From: JBNKFV01 sp050289485
GTDB lineage: Bacteria; Pseudomonadota; Gammaproteobacteria; Pseudomonadales; Cellvibrionaceae
NCBI GenBank assembly: GCA_050289485.1
Contig: JBNKFV010000009.1
Location: 248,001 to 312,000, forward strand
Direction: 5' to 3'
DNA length: 64,000 bases
The notes below the pieces were generated by a model. It saw nothing but the letters and a program-made list of their open reading frames with translations, made no database searches and was not told where the DNA came from. The position numbers and the translations under genes were made by a program. Shown here piece by piece: positions 8,673 to 17,792 of this stretch. Every line of letters begins with the position of its first letter. Within the stretch, counting starts at the first letter, position 1.

Positions 8673-8700
8673 TTGACTGTGAAATTTTTTGGTGTATAAA
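8673..8700 (+). promoter_or_regulatory. Candidate sigma-70 promoter for the TonB-dependent receptor
   Basis: TTGACT (8673-8678) and TATAAA (8695-8700) are separated by 16 bases. A start near 8707 would give a 140-base leader before the ATG at 8847. The rest of the 302-base gap is AT-rich; a small TAGTTG/CAACTA hairpin (8547-8564) follows the upstream stop. Confidence 0.45.
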
Positions 8701-8846
8701 ATGCTTTTAAATAGTTAGACTACCAACAATTATTTTGGCGTAGTTTTTTAATGTGAATTTATTGCCTGGATTAACGGCAGGTCGTGACTATTTAAAAACG
8801 TAGTGATGCATCAGTGATAGTCAAATACTGACTGGGAGTTTATTTC

Positions 8847-11177
8847 ATGAAGTCAAATAAAATAAGAACATTTGTGGTGGCAGGGCTGGCAAGCTCGATA
8901 GCGAGTTATGCATTTGCGCAAGCTGACGATAGTCGAATGTTGGAAGAAATTATTGTTACTGCATCGAAGCGTGCTGAATCTCTTGGTAAAGTGCCGATCA
9001 GTATCGCAGCCTTTAGCGCTGAAGCAATGGATCAGCGGGGCATACGCAATGTGGAAGATATTGCGTTGATTACGCCTGGGGTAAAATTTAGTGAATCGTC
9101 GTTTGGTGGTAATTCCAGTTCTGATATTTCTATACGCGGCATTCAGTCTGATGCCGGTGCATTAACCACGGGTATTTATATCGATGAAGTGCCGATTCAG
9201 GTGCGACGTAATATTCAAACTACGTTTGGTACTGGCTACCCTTATGTGTTCGATTTGCAGCGTGTGGAAGTGCTGCGTGGGCCCCAAGGCACGCTCTACG
9301 GGTCGGGCTCACAAGGCGGAACGGTACGTTTTATTACACCGCCTCCCAGTACAACCGACACTGAAATGTACGGTCGTGGGGAGTATGCCGCAACGTCCGG
9401 TGGTGACCCCAGTTCCGAAGCCGGCGTGGCAATGAATTTTCCCTTGGTGAACGATATGTTGGGGCTGCGTGGCAGTATCTGGCGTCGTAAAGAAGGTGGT
9501 TGGGTAGACCGCGCGGTATTGAATACCTCTGAACCTTCTGGTGGTAAGACTGAATCGAATATTAACAGTGCCGAGATCAATGCGGTTAAAGTTGGGCTGC
9601 TATTTCAGCCAAACGATCGTTTGAGTGTTATGCCCTCTGTTTTCTACCAAAACTACGAGTCGGATGATACGTCATCGTTCTGGAGTCTGATTTCTGATCC
9701 AGACAATGGCGACTTCTATACCGGTGCTGCCGGTGCGCAACCTACCGACGATAAATATGTGCTTTCCAGTATTACTGCCAATTATCAGTTTGATGAGATG
9801 GAACTGGTCAGTGTTACGTCACATTTTGATCGCGAAGGTAATGGCTCTGCTGATTATACCAATACCAACTCCGCCTTCTTGGCCGGTGTTGTGCCGCCGG
9901 TACCCTTTCTGCCCGGGCAGTCTGAGCTGGGAAGAACGGGTATTGATCAGAAAAATATCAGCCAGGAAATTCGCTTAAGCTCAACCGGCGCTGATACCGC
10001 TTTCGACTGGACTGTTGGTGCCTTCTATACCAAGATGGAGCAAAGTGGATACACCGACGTTAGCGGCCTCGACACGGCCACCTACTTTCCTGTGGAGCTG
10101 GTGTTCGGTATTCCGTTAACGGATGAGGGTTATATTTTTACCTCTGCTAATGACTCAACAGAGAAACAATGGGCATTGTTTGGCCAGGTCGATTGGCACC
10201 TTTCTGAGCAATGGACGGCAACGCTGGGCCTGCGTTATAGCGATGTGGATTTTGAATACACACGCACGTCGGGCGGTCCACTAAATTATCCAGGCTTTGG
10301 CCCAGAAACCCAGGCAACTACCGGTAGTCAGAGCGACAGCCCGGTAACCCCTAAAATTGGTTTGACCTACGAGCCGACGGATACTTCTCTGTATTACGCG
10401 TCGGTGAGTAAAGGCTTCCGCACCGGTGGTGTTAACCCGCCACTGTTTAGAGATCCTCAAACCGGTGATTCATGTAGCCCAATTCCCGTACCAGAGACCT
10501 ACAGTTCGGATGAGCTATGGAGCTACGAAATTGGGGCCAAAAACCAGTTTCTTGATGGTACTGTGCGCACTGAAGCCAGTGCATTCTATATCCAGTGGGA
10601 CGATATACAGCAGTTTGTGAATCCAGGTGGTTGTGCAGGCAACGGTTTCAGAGACAATCTGGGCTCGGCTACCAGCAAGGGAATAGAGTTAACCTTTAAC
10701 GCGTTGCTTACTGATGAACTGTCGGTATTGGGTGCCGTTGGCTACTTAAATTCAGAGTTTGACAAAACCATCAGCTCACCCGCAGGCATTATTGTCTCCA
10801 AAGGTGATAGTCTGGATATTACGCCATGGCAATTATCATTGATGGTGGAGTATTCACGGCCGATTGGAGATTACGACTTCTATGCAAATGCTGCGTATCA
10901 ATATGGAAGCCGCAATGATGGCACCGATCAGCGCCATAATCCGCAAAATATCTCTTACGACCCAGATCTCAACTTTGATCCGGCAACTCGCCAGACCAAT
11001 GCCAGAGTAGGGCTGCGTATTGATAACTGGGATGTCTCGTTGTTTGGCAGCAATCTTACCAACGAGGCGCCAAAACTGTCGAAAGATCACGACATTGGTG
11101 GTTCTACGCTGTATTACTATCGTACCTTTACGCCACGCACATTTGGTCTCACTGTCACTTATCGATATGCGGAGTAA
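8847..11177 (+). CDS. TonB-dependent outer membrane receptor
   Basis: A 776-residue receptor. Signal peptide: about residues 1-24, ending YAFAQA. A TonB-box-like EEIIVTASKR follows, then the plug domain with VEVLRGPQGTLYGSGSQGGTVRFI (about residues 137-160) and a 22-strand barrel with repeated aromatic-alternating strands to the end (TFGLTVTYRYAE). A strong GGGAG box precedes the ATG. Such IVTASKR receptors take up scarce molecules other than only iron chelates. Here the partners are aromatic-degradation genes, and a TonB receptor for a lignin biphenyl (DdvT of SYK-6, from recall) gives a precedent for uptake of lignin dimers. The ligand is not readable from the sequence. Confidence 0.92.
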   Translation: MKSNKIRTFVVAGLASSIASYAFAQADDSRMLEEIIVTASKRAESLGKVPISIAAFSAEAMDQRGIRNVEDIALITPGVKFSESSFGGNSSSDISIRGIQSDAGALTTGIYIDEVPIQVRRNIQTTFGTGYPYVFDLQRVEVLRGPQGTLYGSGSQGGTVRFITPPPSTTDTEMYGRGEYAATSGGDPSSEAGVAMNFPLVNDMLGLRGSIWRRKEGGWVDRAVLNTSEPSGGKTESNINSAEINAVKVGLLFQPNDRLSVMPSVFYQNYESDDTSSFWSLISDPDNGDFYTGAAGAQPTDDKYVLSSITANYQFDEMELVSVTSHFDREGNGSADYTNTNSAFLAGVVPPVPFLPGQSELGRTGIDQKNISQEIRLSSTGADTAFDWTVGAFYTKMEQSGYTDVSGLDTATYFPVELVFGIPLTDEGYIFTSANDSTEKQWALFGQVDWHLSEQWTATLGLRYSDVDFEYTRTSGGPLNYPGFGPETQATTGSQSDSPVTPKIGLTYEPTDTSLYYASVSKGFRTGGVNPPLFRDPQTGDSCSPIPVPETYSSDELWSYEIGAKNQFLDGTVRTEASAFYIQWDDIQQFVNPGGCAGNGFRDNLGSATSKGIELTFNALLTDELSVLGAVGYLNSEFDKTISSPAGIIVSKGDSLDITPWQLSLMVEYSRPIGDYDFYANAAYQYGSRNDGTDQRHNPQNISYDPDLNFDPATRQTNARVGLRIDNWDVSLFGSNLTNEAPKLSKDHDIGGSTLYYYRTFTPRTFGLTVTYRYAE

Positions 11178-11190
11178 TGAGGATCAATAA

Positions 11191-11220
11191 TTAACCTGAC
11201 ACGAATAAGTGTTGGGTTAA
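11191..11220 (+). terminator. Imperfect hairpin after the TonB-dependent receptor gene
   Basis: TTAACC...GGTTAA with an inner ACAC/GTGT stem lies 14 bases after the stop. It has no T-run, so it is a weak candidate. Confidence 0.35.
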
Positions 11221-11305
11221 TGCCTAGCGCAAGGATGCGCTGCCGGTGGTAGTAGGCAGATAAGGTTTAGCTTGCCTTGGGCATGATGCAGAAATGGTGC
11301 GTATT

Positions 11306-11333
11306 GAAAAAAAGTGGGAGCAACGCTCCCACT
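11306..11333 (-). terminator. Rho-independent terminator of the FAD oxidoreductase gene
   Basis: On the minus strand a 9-bp stem AGTGGGAGC/GCTCCCACT with a 3-base loop is followed by seven or more T. It starts 19 bases after the stop of the FAD-dependent oxidoreductase gene. Confidence 0.85.
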
Positions 11334-11351
11334 AAACCAGACAACCCACTA

Positions 11352-12677
11352 TCAAAACTCTGAAACCTTGCCCCAGGAACTTTGGTTGAGCCGGGCAAGT
11401 TTGTATTGCTCATAGTCGACAAATGGGGTTTGGCCTGTTGCCAATTCGCTAACGAGACGCCCTGCACCAGGGCCAATACCAAAACCGTGACCAGAAAAAC
11501 CTGACGCTAATATAAAACCTTGCAGGTTTGTTGCTACATCGATAACCGGCACGCCATCGGGTGTGCTGTCGATATAACCAGCCCAGCTCGCCTGAACTGG
11601 AACCGCGCCAAGGGCCGGTAGCAAACGCCGTGCGCGGGCCAGCGTTTCATTGACGATTGCTTGTGAAGGGCGTGGGTCGAGTATGCGATGCTTCTCCATC
11701 GGTGTGGGTCGATCCAGTGCCCATTTACTGAGGGTCTCGTGCCCCGACAACCAGCCTTGTAGATCGCCAGGTGAAAGAACCCGCCAACGCTTGGCAAACA
11801 TCGGCAAAAATTTTGTTGCAAACCTGAATTGCTGCGGGGTGGGGTCAAATTGAGCGCGGCCTGATGTTGCCAGGGTGTAACCGCCGTCACCGCGCCGTGT
11901 GATCGATACTTCTGCAGTATGCAAGGCATCGGGCAAGCCTTTTGCGCCGGGCATGAGTGACAGGCTGGAAGAGCGTATCGACGCCTGTGGAAAGCGAATG
12001 CCCAGTTGGCGGCAGAATGACGATGACCAAGAGCCGCCCGCCATCACAACCAGCGGTGTTTTGATAACCCCCTTTTCGGTGACTACTGCAGATACTTGGC
12101 CTGCTTCAGTTTCAAGCCCTCGAGCGGCGCAAAACTGGTGCACAGAACCACCGTGTTTAATGATGCCCTTAGCAATCAATGGCGCTGCGCGGGCAGGGTC
12201 GGCAATGCCATCGGAAGGAGAGAAAACGCCACCTTTCCACTGTTTGCCTGTCGCGGCTCCTTGCTCCGTGGCTTCGCTGGCGCTTAGCATATGGCTGGTA
12301 ACGCCTTGTGTGGCGGCGAATTTCCCCCATTTTGCCCAGCCATCCAGTTCCGCCTCATTATCGGAGAGATACAGCAAACCGCAGCGGCGGAAACCGAGGT
12401 CTTCACCAAGGTCGGCGGCAATTTCTTCCCACAGCGCAAGGCTTTTAGTAGACAACGGCAGCTCGCGTGCGTCGCGGTTTTGCTGCCGACACCAGCCCCA
12501 GTTGCGGCTGGATTGTTCACCGCCAACTCGGCCTTTCTCAATCAGAGCAACCTTTAGGCCCTGGCGAGCCATGAAATAGGCACTGCAAACACCAATGATG
12601 CCTCCACCGATGACAACCGCATCGGCATGTTCGGGCAGCTCTGGTGTAGACGGAATGGTTATCAATGGGGCTGGCAT
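11352..12677 (-). CDS. FAD-dependent amino acid/amine oxidoreductase (DAO family)
   Basis: A 441-residue flavoprotein of the D-amino-acid oxidase/DadA/glycine oxidase superfamily. The dinucleotide-binding motif VVIGGGIIGVCSAYFMARQG (about residues 21-40) ends in a glutamate-bearing LIEKG strand. SRNWGWCRQQ and the C-terminal ASGFSGHGFGIGPGAGRLVSEL motif, which closes over the flavin, are family hallmarks. An AAGGAG box lies 7 bases before the ATG. The family oxidises D-amino acids, N-methyl amino acids or secondary amines to imines. The cupin, PLP dehydratase and ornithine-cyclodeaminase-family genes nearby support an amino-acid substrate. The exact one is unknown. Confidence 0.85.
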   Translation of the reverse strand: MPAPLITIPSTPELPEHADAVVIGGGIIGVCSAYFMARQGLKVALIEKGRVGGEQSSRNWGWCRQQNRDARELPLSTKSLALWEEIAADLGEDLGFRRCGLLYLSDNEAELDGWAKWGKFAATQGVTSHMLSASEATEQGAATGKQWKGGVFSPSDGIADPARAAPLIAKGIIKHGGSVHQFCAARGLETEAGQVSAVVTEKGVIKTPLVVMAGGSWSSSFCRQLGIRFPQASIRSSSLSLMPGAKGLPDALHTAEVSITRRGDGGYTLATSGRAQFDPTPQQFRFATKFLPMFAKRWRVLSPGDLQGWLSGHETLSKWALDRPTPMEKHRILDPRPSQAIVNETLARARRLLPALGAVPVQASWAGYIDSTPDGVPVIDVATNLQGFILASGFSGHGFGIGPGAGRLVSELATGQTPFVDYEQYKLARLNQSSWGKVSEF

Positions 12678-12925
12678 AGAATGCTCCTTACCTGACTCTC
12701 TTTATTTCAGTAAACGTTATGTCAATAAACGTTATTTCAGAAAAGTTGTACAACGGCGAAACCAGTTACCTCAAACGTACTTTGCTGCAGTGTGGCTTCA
12801 AAGACCAGAACCGCGTTGAAACTCTGTTGTGCTCGTGTTTCTGGTTATTGTCATAAGGCAGCAGATTATACCGCTGCCCTTTGATGGGTGTTATTGGCCC
12901 TACACTCAATCGTACGGGTGAATGA

Positions 12926-13675
12926 TTACGACGCTGGGCGATAAATGGCATAGATTTTTTTCACCCGCTCGGTGCTTTCCCAGCTGCATTGAGCCTGTTG
13001 TTCTACCAGAAAAATATCACCGCTCACAAACGTATGTGTCGCACCGGTGTGATCTTCTACTGTTACTGCGCCCTCTAACAGGTGCATCAACTCAAAATGT
13101 TTAAAGGCCATATGGCGTCGTTTGTAGGGCGTTGAGTCCCATGTACCACAAACGAATTCGCCGTCGGCAGATGCATAATCAGTATGGTTGCGGCAGTGTG
13201 GGGTAGGGCCAATCAATAGCTCCGCCAGAGGTGTGCCAGAAGTCACGAGTTCAGCGGTGGTGTCGATAGGCACAAGCGCGCCCTCGCCGGCGCCGCTTTC
13301 TAGGTAACGCATGTAGAGCAACGTTGCGGATTCCTCACATTTCCAGTCAACGTCCACGCCTGCACTCAGTACGGCACTGTCGCCGTCGGCCAGCGCTAAG
13401 GTTTGTTCCTGGCTGGTGAGCGTTACATGGCCATCGCAAACAATAATAAATTCGTCGGCTTCCTGAGCGGTTACAGTACCACTGCCGGGGGACAAATGAA
13501 TAGCGCCGATGGCAACCGGGCCAGGGGGGAGTGCCAGTGGATAGCGGCTGGTAATAAATGGGTTGGCTGATGTGTCGCTTTGGCTGGCCAGTTTAGCCGC
13601 CGCTGCCTTCGCAAACTGGCGCAGATCGACAAACGATGGTGCGGTTGTCACACGTTCTTCGGTGTTGGTAAGCAT
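12926..13675 (-). CDS. Two-cupin domain protein
   Basis: A 249-residue protein with two cupin barrels. The first is about residues 55-135 (AIHLSPGSGTVTAQEADEFIIVCDGHVTLTS), the second about 175-245 (HFELMHLLEGAVTVEDHTGATHTFVSGDIFLVEQQ). The second keeps HxxxxLLEG and GD motifs but has few of the usual His/Glu metal ligands; the end (CSWESTERVKKIYAIY) resembles the Cupin_3/DUF861 group. ATG at 13675 is preferred: TTGAGG sits 6 bases upstream, and an in-frame TTG at 13687 lies inside that box. It is on the same strand as the FAD oxidoreductase but 248 bases upstream of it. No reaction is assigned. Confidence 0.8.
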   Translation of the reverse strand: MLTNTEERVTTAPSFVDLRQFAKAAAAKLASQSDTSANPFITSRYPLALPPGPVAIGAIHLSPGSGTVTAQEADEFIIVCDGHVTLTSQEQTLALADGDSAVLSAGVDVDWKCEESATLLYMRYLESGAGEGALVPIDTTAELVTSGTPLAELLIGPTPHCRNHTDYASADGEFVCGTWDSTPYKRRHMAFKHFELMHLLEGAVTVEDHTGATHTFVSGDIFLVEQQAQCSWESTERVKKIYAIYRPAS

Positions 13676-13834
13676 GAAGTACCTCAACGATAAATAATGA
13701 TTGCTAGAATTTTAGTAATTCAGCGCCATCGTGGTTGATTGATTGCTGGGCGGCCTATGGCAGATCCTGTTGTTTTTCGTCGCCTGTGCAGCATTAATGT
13801 GAGGTGCCGTGTTTTACCTAACCAATATCCCAGG

Positions 13835-13879
13835 TGTTGACGGATAGTACCCACTAATAACGGTGAATTAGTGTCAACA
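13835..13879. promoter_or_regulatory. Nested inverted repeats in the cupin/dehydratase divergent region
   Basis: The 414 bases between the cupin start and the dehydratase start hold no convincing gene. They contain an inner stem CACTAAT (13852-13858)/ATTAGTG (13867-13873) and an outer pair TGTTGAC (13835-13841)/GTCAACA (13873-13879). The location between divergent genes suggests an operator or a regulatory RNA structure. The regulator is not known. Confidence 0.4.
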
Positions 13880-14089
13880 GGCCCTAAGTAGCTTCTATCG
13901 CAAGATAGCACCAATGCCAACGAATCTGCCTTAGGAGAGTGCCAAATCGCACAGGATGTATTGGCTAAATGTGTTGTAATAAGTCGCACAGAACCAATCG
14001 TGGGATGCCGTGGGGTGAAGACAACTTGCGAGCAAGCGCTTCTAATCCCATCACGTTAATACCGCCTTAACACTTTGGAAATCGCGAGA

Positions 14090-15085
14090 ATGATGATGGA
14101 AAAGACAGCAGTGACCGTCGATGATATTAAAAAAGCGGCAGAGCGTATTCAGCCATTTATTCGTCGTACGCCGCTTTTACGCCAAAGCAAAATGGACAAG
14201 GCCCTGGGCTGCCAGGTCTATGTGAAACCCGAAATGCTTCAGATTACCGGGGCGTTCAAGTTGAGAGGGGCGCTAAGTAAGATTCTCTCGTTGTCGCAAG
14301 AGGAGTTGAACCGGGGCATTATCACCAGTTCGTCCGGTAACCATGGTCAGGCCTGTGCCTATGCTGGGCAGGTGCTGGGTATTCCGGCCACCGTTATCGT
14401 GCCGGAAGATACCCCCGCTGTTAAGGTCGACAATGCGCGGTCAATGGGTGCTAATGTCATTTTATGGGATCGCAGCTACACCGAGCGCTGGAAAAAAGTG
14501 CATGCCGAGGTGGACGCCCATGGCTACACCATCGTTCATAACTACGAAGACTTTGATGTGATGGCAGGCCAAGGCACCATCGCCCTTGAAGTCATGGACG
14601 ATCTCCCCGACGTGGATACCATTCTGGTACCGATTGGCGGCGGCGGCCTGATTTCCGGCATTTCTACTGCTATCAAAGAATCCAATCCCGATATCCGAGT
14701 CGTAGGTGTTCAGGCCGAAGCGTGCTGCCCTTACTACATGAGCCGAAAAAACGGTGAGCGGACTCGAGTAACGGTTAAGCAAACGTTGGCCGATGGGCTC
14801 GCCTGTGATTGGCCGGGTAATAATCCGTACCCGATTATCGAAAAGTATGTCGACGAGATTGTTGCCGTTTCTGAGGAAGCGATTGAAGACGCATTACGAA
14901 TGATCGCCAACGATGCAAAACTGATTGCAGAGCCTTCTGCCTGTGTGGGTATTGCCGCTTTAAAGACCGGCCTGGTGAAGACCCGCCCGGATGAAAAAGT
15001 GTGTGTCGTACTGACCTCCGGCAATTGGGATATAGACCGTATCGGCAGTCTCCTTAAAGGCGAACACGTACAAGGCATTTTCTAA
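14090..15085 (+). CDS. Serine/threonine dehydratase-family PLP enzyme
   Basis: A 331-residue fold-type II PLP enzyme. Lys57 in GAFKLRGA is the Schiff-base lysine, SSGNHGQ (about residue 82) binds the cofactor phosphate-side substrate group, and VPIGGGGLISG is the glycine-rich phosphate loop. There is no C-terminal ACT domain, so it is of the catabolic, unregulated type (threonine ammonia-lyase, serine racemase, hydroxyaspartate dehydratase, EutB). ATG at 14090 is chosen with GGAA 9 bases upstream. The next gene, an ornithine-cyclodeaminase-family protein, starts 41 bases after the stop. This dehydratase plus OCD pairing occurs in the beta-hydroxyaspartate cycle (BhcB/BhcD) and in ectoine catabolism (EutB/EutC). 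The sequence does not decide between them. Confidence 0.85.
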   Translation: MMMEKTAVTVDDIKKAAERIQPFIRRTPLLRQSKMDKALGCQVYVKPEMLQITGAFKLRGALSKILSLSQEELNRGIITSSSGNHGQACAYAGQVLGIPATVIVPEDTPAVKVDNARSMGANVILWDRSYTERWKKVHAEVDAHGYTIVHNYEDFDVMAGQGTIALEVMDDLPDVDTILVPIGGGGLISGISTAIKESNPDIRVVGVQAEACCPYYMSRKNGERTRVTVKQTLADGLACDWPGNNPYPIIEKYVDEIVAVSEEAIEDALRMIANDAKLIAEPSACVGIAALKTGLVKTRPDEKVCVVLTSGNWDIDRIGSLLKGEHVQGIF

Positions 15086-15126
15086 ATGGCTGCAAAACAG
15101 TGGCTGCAAAATACAGGAGGGAGAAC

Positions 15127-16122
15127 ATGAAAACATTACTGTTAAATAAAGATGAAGTGGGCGAACTCATCGACCTGGATGAAGTATTAACCGCCGTTGA
15201 AAGCGGCTACCGGGCATTTAACAGTGGCAAGGTGGTTCAGCCTGATTTTATGGGTGTGGAATTGCCTGATTCACACGCCTGCATCGATTTTAAGGGCGGC
15301 CTGGACTTAGACGGAGGCTATATCTCATTAAAGTCTTCCGCTGGTGGTTACAAAAATAATCCCGCGTTAGGTTTGCCCACGGGCATGAATACGGTGATGT
15401 TGTTTGAAGCCCATACCGGTGCGCTTAAGTGTGTGATGGACGGCACCTGGATTACGGGCTGTCGTACCGCGGCTGCAGGCGCCATATCGGTCAAATACCT
15501 GGCGCGAGAGGATGCCAAAACCTTGTGTATCATGGGCGCGGGAAATCAGGCCCGCAGGCAGCTGCGAGCCATCATTCGGGTAAGAGATTTTACCAAGGTG
15601 CTGGTGTGGAATGCCTCATCGGAAGCGCTGCACACCTATGTGCGCGAAATGTCGGCTGAAACCGGGCTCGATATTCAAGCCTGTGAAAGTGCAGAAGAGG
15701 CAGTGCGTGCCGCCGATGTGGTGGTCACTACAACGCGTGCTCACCGCGGCCCCATTGTGCAAAAGGCCTGGGTGCAACCGGGTACCCATATTGTGGCTAT
15801 TGGCTCTGATATGCAGGGTAAACAAGAGCTGAGCGCAGACCTCTTCAAAGACGCAAAAGTGGTGAACGACTCGGTTGAGCTTTGCATTAAATACGGTGAT
15901 ACCCAGCACGCTGTGGGGCAGGGCATCATTAAACCTGAGGATATTCATGCCGAAATTGGCGAAGTATTGCTGGGCACAAAGGCCGCTCGTGAAAATGCCG
16001 AAGAGATAACCTTGTTTGATTCGGTCGGCATGGCCATTCAAGACACGGTTACTGTCGCCATGCTGTATAAGGCGGCGTTAAAAAAAGGATTCGGCACCTA
16101 CTACGAGTTTTTCAAATCATAA
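15127..16122 (+). CDS. Ornithine cyclodeaminase/mu-crystallin family protein
   Basis: A 331-residue NAD(P)-binding enzyme of the OCD/mu-crystallin family, whose members include ornithine cyclodeaminase, alanine dehydrogenase, ketimine reductases and iminosuccinate reductase. It has GCRTAAAGAISVKYLA (about residues 114-129), the dinucleotide motif CIMGAGNQARRQL (about residues 136-148) and AIGSDMQGKQEL near residue 230. The start at 15127 follows an AGGAGGGAG box; an in-frame GTG at 15100 is upstream of that box and is rejected. The gene is coupled to the dehydratase. An imine reductase acting on the dehydratase product is the most economical reading, an inference from family and position. Confidence 0.85.
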   Translation: MKTLLLNKDEVGELIDLDEVLTAVESGYRAFNSGKVVQPDFMGVELPDSHACIDFKGGLDLDGGYISLKSSAGGYKNNPALGLPTGMNTVMLFEAHTGALKCVMDGTWITGCRTAAAGAISVKYLAREDAKTLCIMGAGNQARRQLRAIIRVRDFTKVLVWNASSEALHTYVREMSAETGLDIQACESAEEAVRAADVVVTTTRAHRGPIVQKAWVQPGTHIVAIGSDMQGKQELSADLFKDAKVVNDSVELCIKYGDTQHAVGQGIIKPEDIHAEIGEVLLGTKAARENAEEITLFDSVGMAIQDTVTVAMLYKAALKKGFGTYYEFFKS

Positions 16123-16200
16123 GATTCTACGTGTGCAGTTCGGCCAAGAACTTTTTGCACACGGCATTTTTGTCTGTTTTAATCTTTGCGTAATAATAAC

Positions 16201-16231
16201 GAGCGCCAGTCTCGACAGCAGACTGGCGCTC
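16201..16231. terminator. Perfect hairpin between the OCD gene and glpK
   Basis: A 12-bp perfect stem GAGCGCCAGTCT/AGACTGGCGCTC with a 7-base loop. It ends 25 bases before the glpK ATG and has no T-run on the plus strand. A weaker CGTGTGCA/TGCACACG hairpin with T-rich loop lies just upstream (about 16129-16161). They may end the dehydratase-OCD message or act in the glpK leader. Confidence 0.5.
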
Positions 16232-16256
16232 CACTAGCAGAGTTGGAAAACAGCAC

Positions 16257-17768
16257 ATGAGTGACACTGCGTATTTAATGGCGATTGATCAAGGCACCAC
16301 AAGCAGCAGGGCACTGGTGTTTGATAGTGGTGGTAAGGTGATCGCTATCGCGCAACAAGAGTTCGCACAACATTATCCGGCTTCTGGCTGGGTGGAGCAC
16401 AACCCGGAAGAAATCTGGCAAACCACACTGGCCACCGCAAAACAGGCGCTGGCAGACGCTGAACAGCAGGGTGGAAAAGTCGTTGCCATCGGTATCACGA
16501 ACCAGCGCGAAACCTCCGTGGTGTGGGACAAAGCCAGCGGCCGGGCAATCTATAATGCCATCGTTTGGCAAGATCGACGCACCGCATCGCAGTGTGAAAA
16601 TTTATACCAACAAGGTGCTTTGGCTGCTGTACAAAGTCGTACCGGCTTATTGTTGGATCCGTATTTTTCTGCCACCAAAATCAGCTGGATACTGGATGAA
16701 GTCAGTGGGGCACGGCAGCGTGCCGAGCAGGGCTTATTGGCTTTCGGCACCATCGACAGCTTTTTGATTTGGCGGCTGACCGGCGGCAAGCGCCATGTCA
16801 CCGATGCCACCAATGCCAGTCGCACCAATCTGTTTAATATTCACACCCAGTGTTGGGATAATGAATTACTCCGCTTGTTCAATGTGCCTGAGCCGGTGTT
16901 GCCGGAGGTATTAGACTGCACCGCAGCCTTTGGCGAAACCGATCCCCAATGGTTTGGTCGTGCCATTCCTATTTTAGGGGTAGCGGGTGATCAGCAGGCA
17001 GCCGCAATTGGCAATGCTTGCCTGCTACCCGGCACGATTAAAAGTACTTATGGTACCGGTTGTTTTGTGTTGATGAACACCGGTGAAAAAGCGGTAACCT
17101 CTCAGCACCGGTTACTCACTACGGTCGCTTGTCGGCATCAGGGTAAAGCCACTTACGCGTTAGAAGGCTCTATTTTTATTGCCGGTGCGGCAGTGCAATG
17201 GCTGCGTGATGGCTTGAAAGTATTGAGTAGTGCTGGCGACACCGAAGCCATTGTGTCGGCGTTGGACGACAATCATGGGATGTATCTGGTGCCTGCCTTT
17301 ACCGGATTGGGCGCGCCCTACTGGGAGCCCAACGCGCGTGGTGCGTTATTTGGTATTACCCGCGCGACAGGGCCTGCGCAACTGGTGCGTTGCGCACTGG
17401 AATCGGTCTGTTATCAAACCTCTGATTTACTCACCGCGATGGCAGCCGATAGTGTATCGCCAACGTTATTGCGCGTTGACGGCGGTATGACGGCTAATAA
17501 TTGGTTGCTGCAATTTCTTGCGGATGTGCTTAACGTACCTGTGGCCCGGCCGACACTACTGGAAACCACCGCCTGGGGGGCGGCAAGCCTGGCCGGTATC
17601 CAAGCCGGTGTGTTCAGCGGATTTGATGATCTGGAGCGATGTTGGCAGCAAGATAAAATATTTTCGCCGCGCCTCGATGAAGCACCGCGGAACGCGTTAT
17701 TGTCGGGTTGGAAAAATGCCGTAGAGGCTGTGATTGGCTACAGCCGTACACAGCATCCGGTAGGATAA
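16257..17768 (+). CDS. glpK: Glycerol kinase
   Basis: A 503-residue FGGY-family kinase that makes sn-glycerol 3-phosphate from glycerol and ATP. The N-terminal AIDQGTTSSRALVFD is the ATP-binding phosphate 1 motif, with GWVEHNPEEIW, NQRETSVVWD and WQDRRT typical of GlpK. GVAGDQQAA, STYGTGCFVLMNTG and the C-terminal LRVDGGMTANNWLLQFLAD complete the signature. Length matches E. coli GlpK. No glpF or glpD lies beside it; its left neighbour is the OCD gene and its right neighbour a convergent dioxygenase gene, so its position here is unusual though its identity is not in doubt. Confidence 0.95.
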   Translation: MSDTAYLMAIDQGTTSSRALVFDSGGKVIAIAQQEFAQHYPASGWVEHNPEEIWQTTLATAKQALADAEQQGGKVVAIGITNQRETSVVWDKASGRAIYNAIVWQDRRTASQCENLYQQGALAAVQSRTGLLLDPYFSATKISWILDEVSGARQRAEQGLLAFGTIDSFLIWRLTGGKRHVTDATNASRTNLFNIHTQCWDNELLRLFNVPEPVLPEVLDCTAAFGETDPQWFGRAIPILGVAGDQQAAAIGNACLLPGTIKSTYGTGCFVLMNTGEKAVTSQHRLLTTVACRHQGKATYALEGSIFIAGAAVQWLRDGLKVLSSAGDTEAIVSALDDNHGMYLVPAFTGLGAPYWEPNARGALFGITRATGPAQLVRCALESVCYQTSDLLTAMAADSVSPTLLRVDGGMTANNWLLQFLADVLNVPVARPTLLETTAWGAASLAGIQAGVFSGFDDLERCWQQDKIFSPRLDEAPRNALLSGWKNAVEAVIGYSRTQHPVG

Positions 17769-17792
17769 GGTTGCCAACATGCTTGTGAGATA

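Noticed and set aside
11899..12579. A 226-codon plus-strand open frame
   Set aside because: It is antisense to the FAD oxidoreductase gene, whose dinucleotide-binding and C-terminal motifs are clear.
13720..13989. An 89-codon minus-strand frame upstream of the cupin gene
   Set aside because: No ribosome site, no homology signal, and it covers the nested inverted repeats that look regulatory.
14090..16122. Assignment of the dehydratase/OCD pair as bhcB/bhcD or eutB/eutC
   Set aside because: Both fit the family pairing, but the sequences have no decisive motif that I can read and the partner genes of each pathway are missing in the window.
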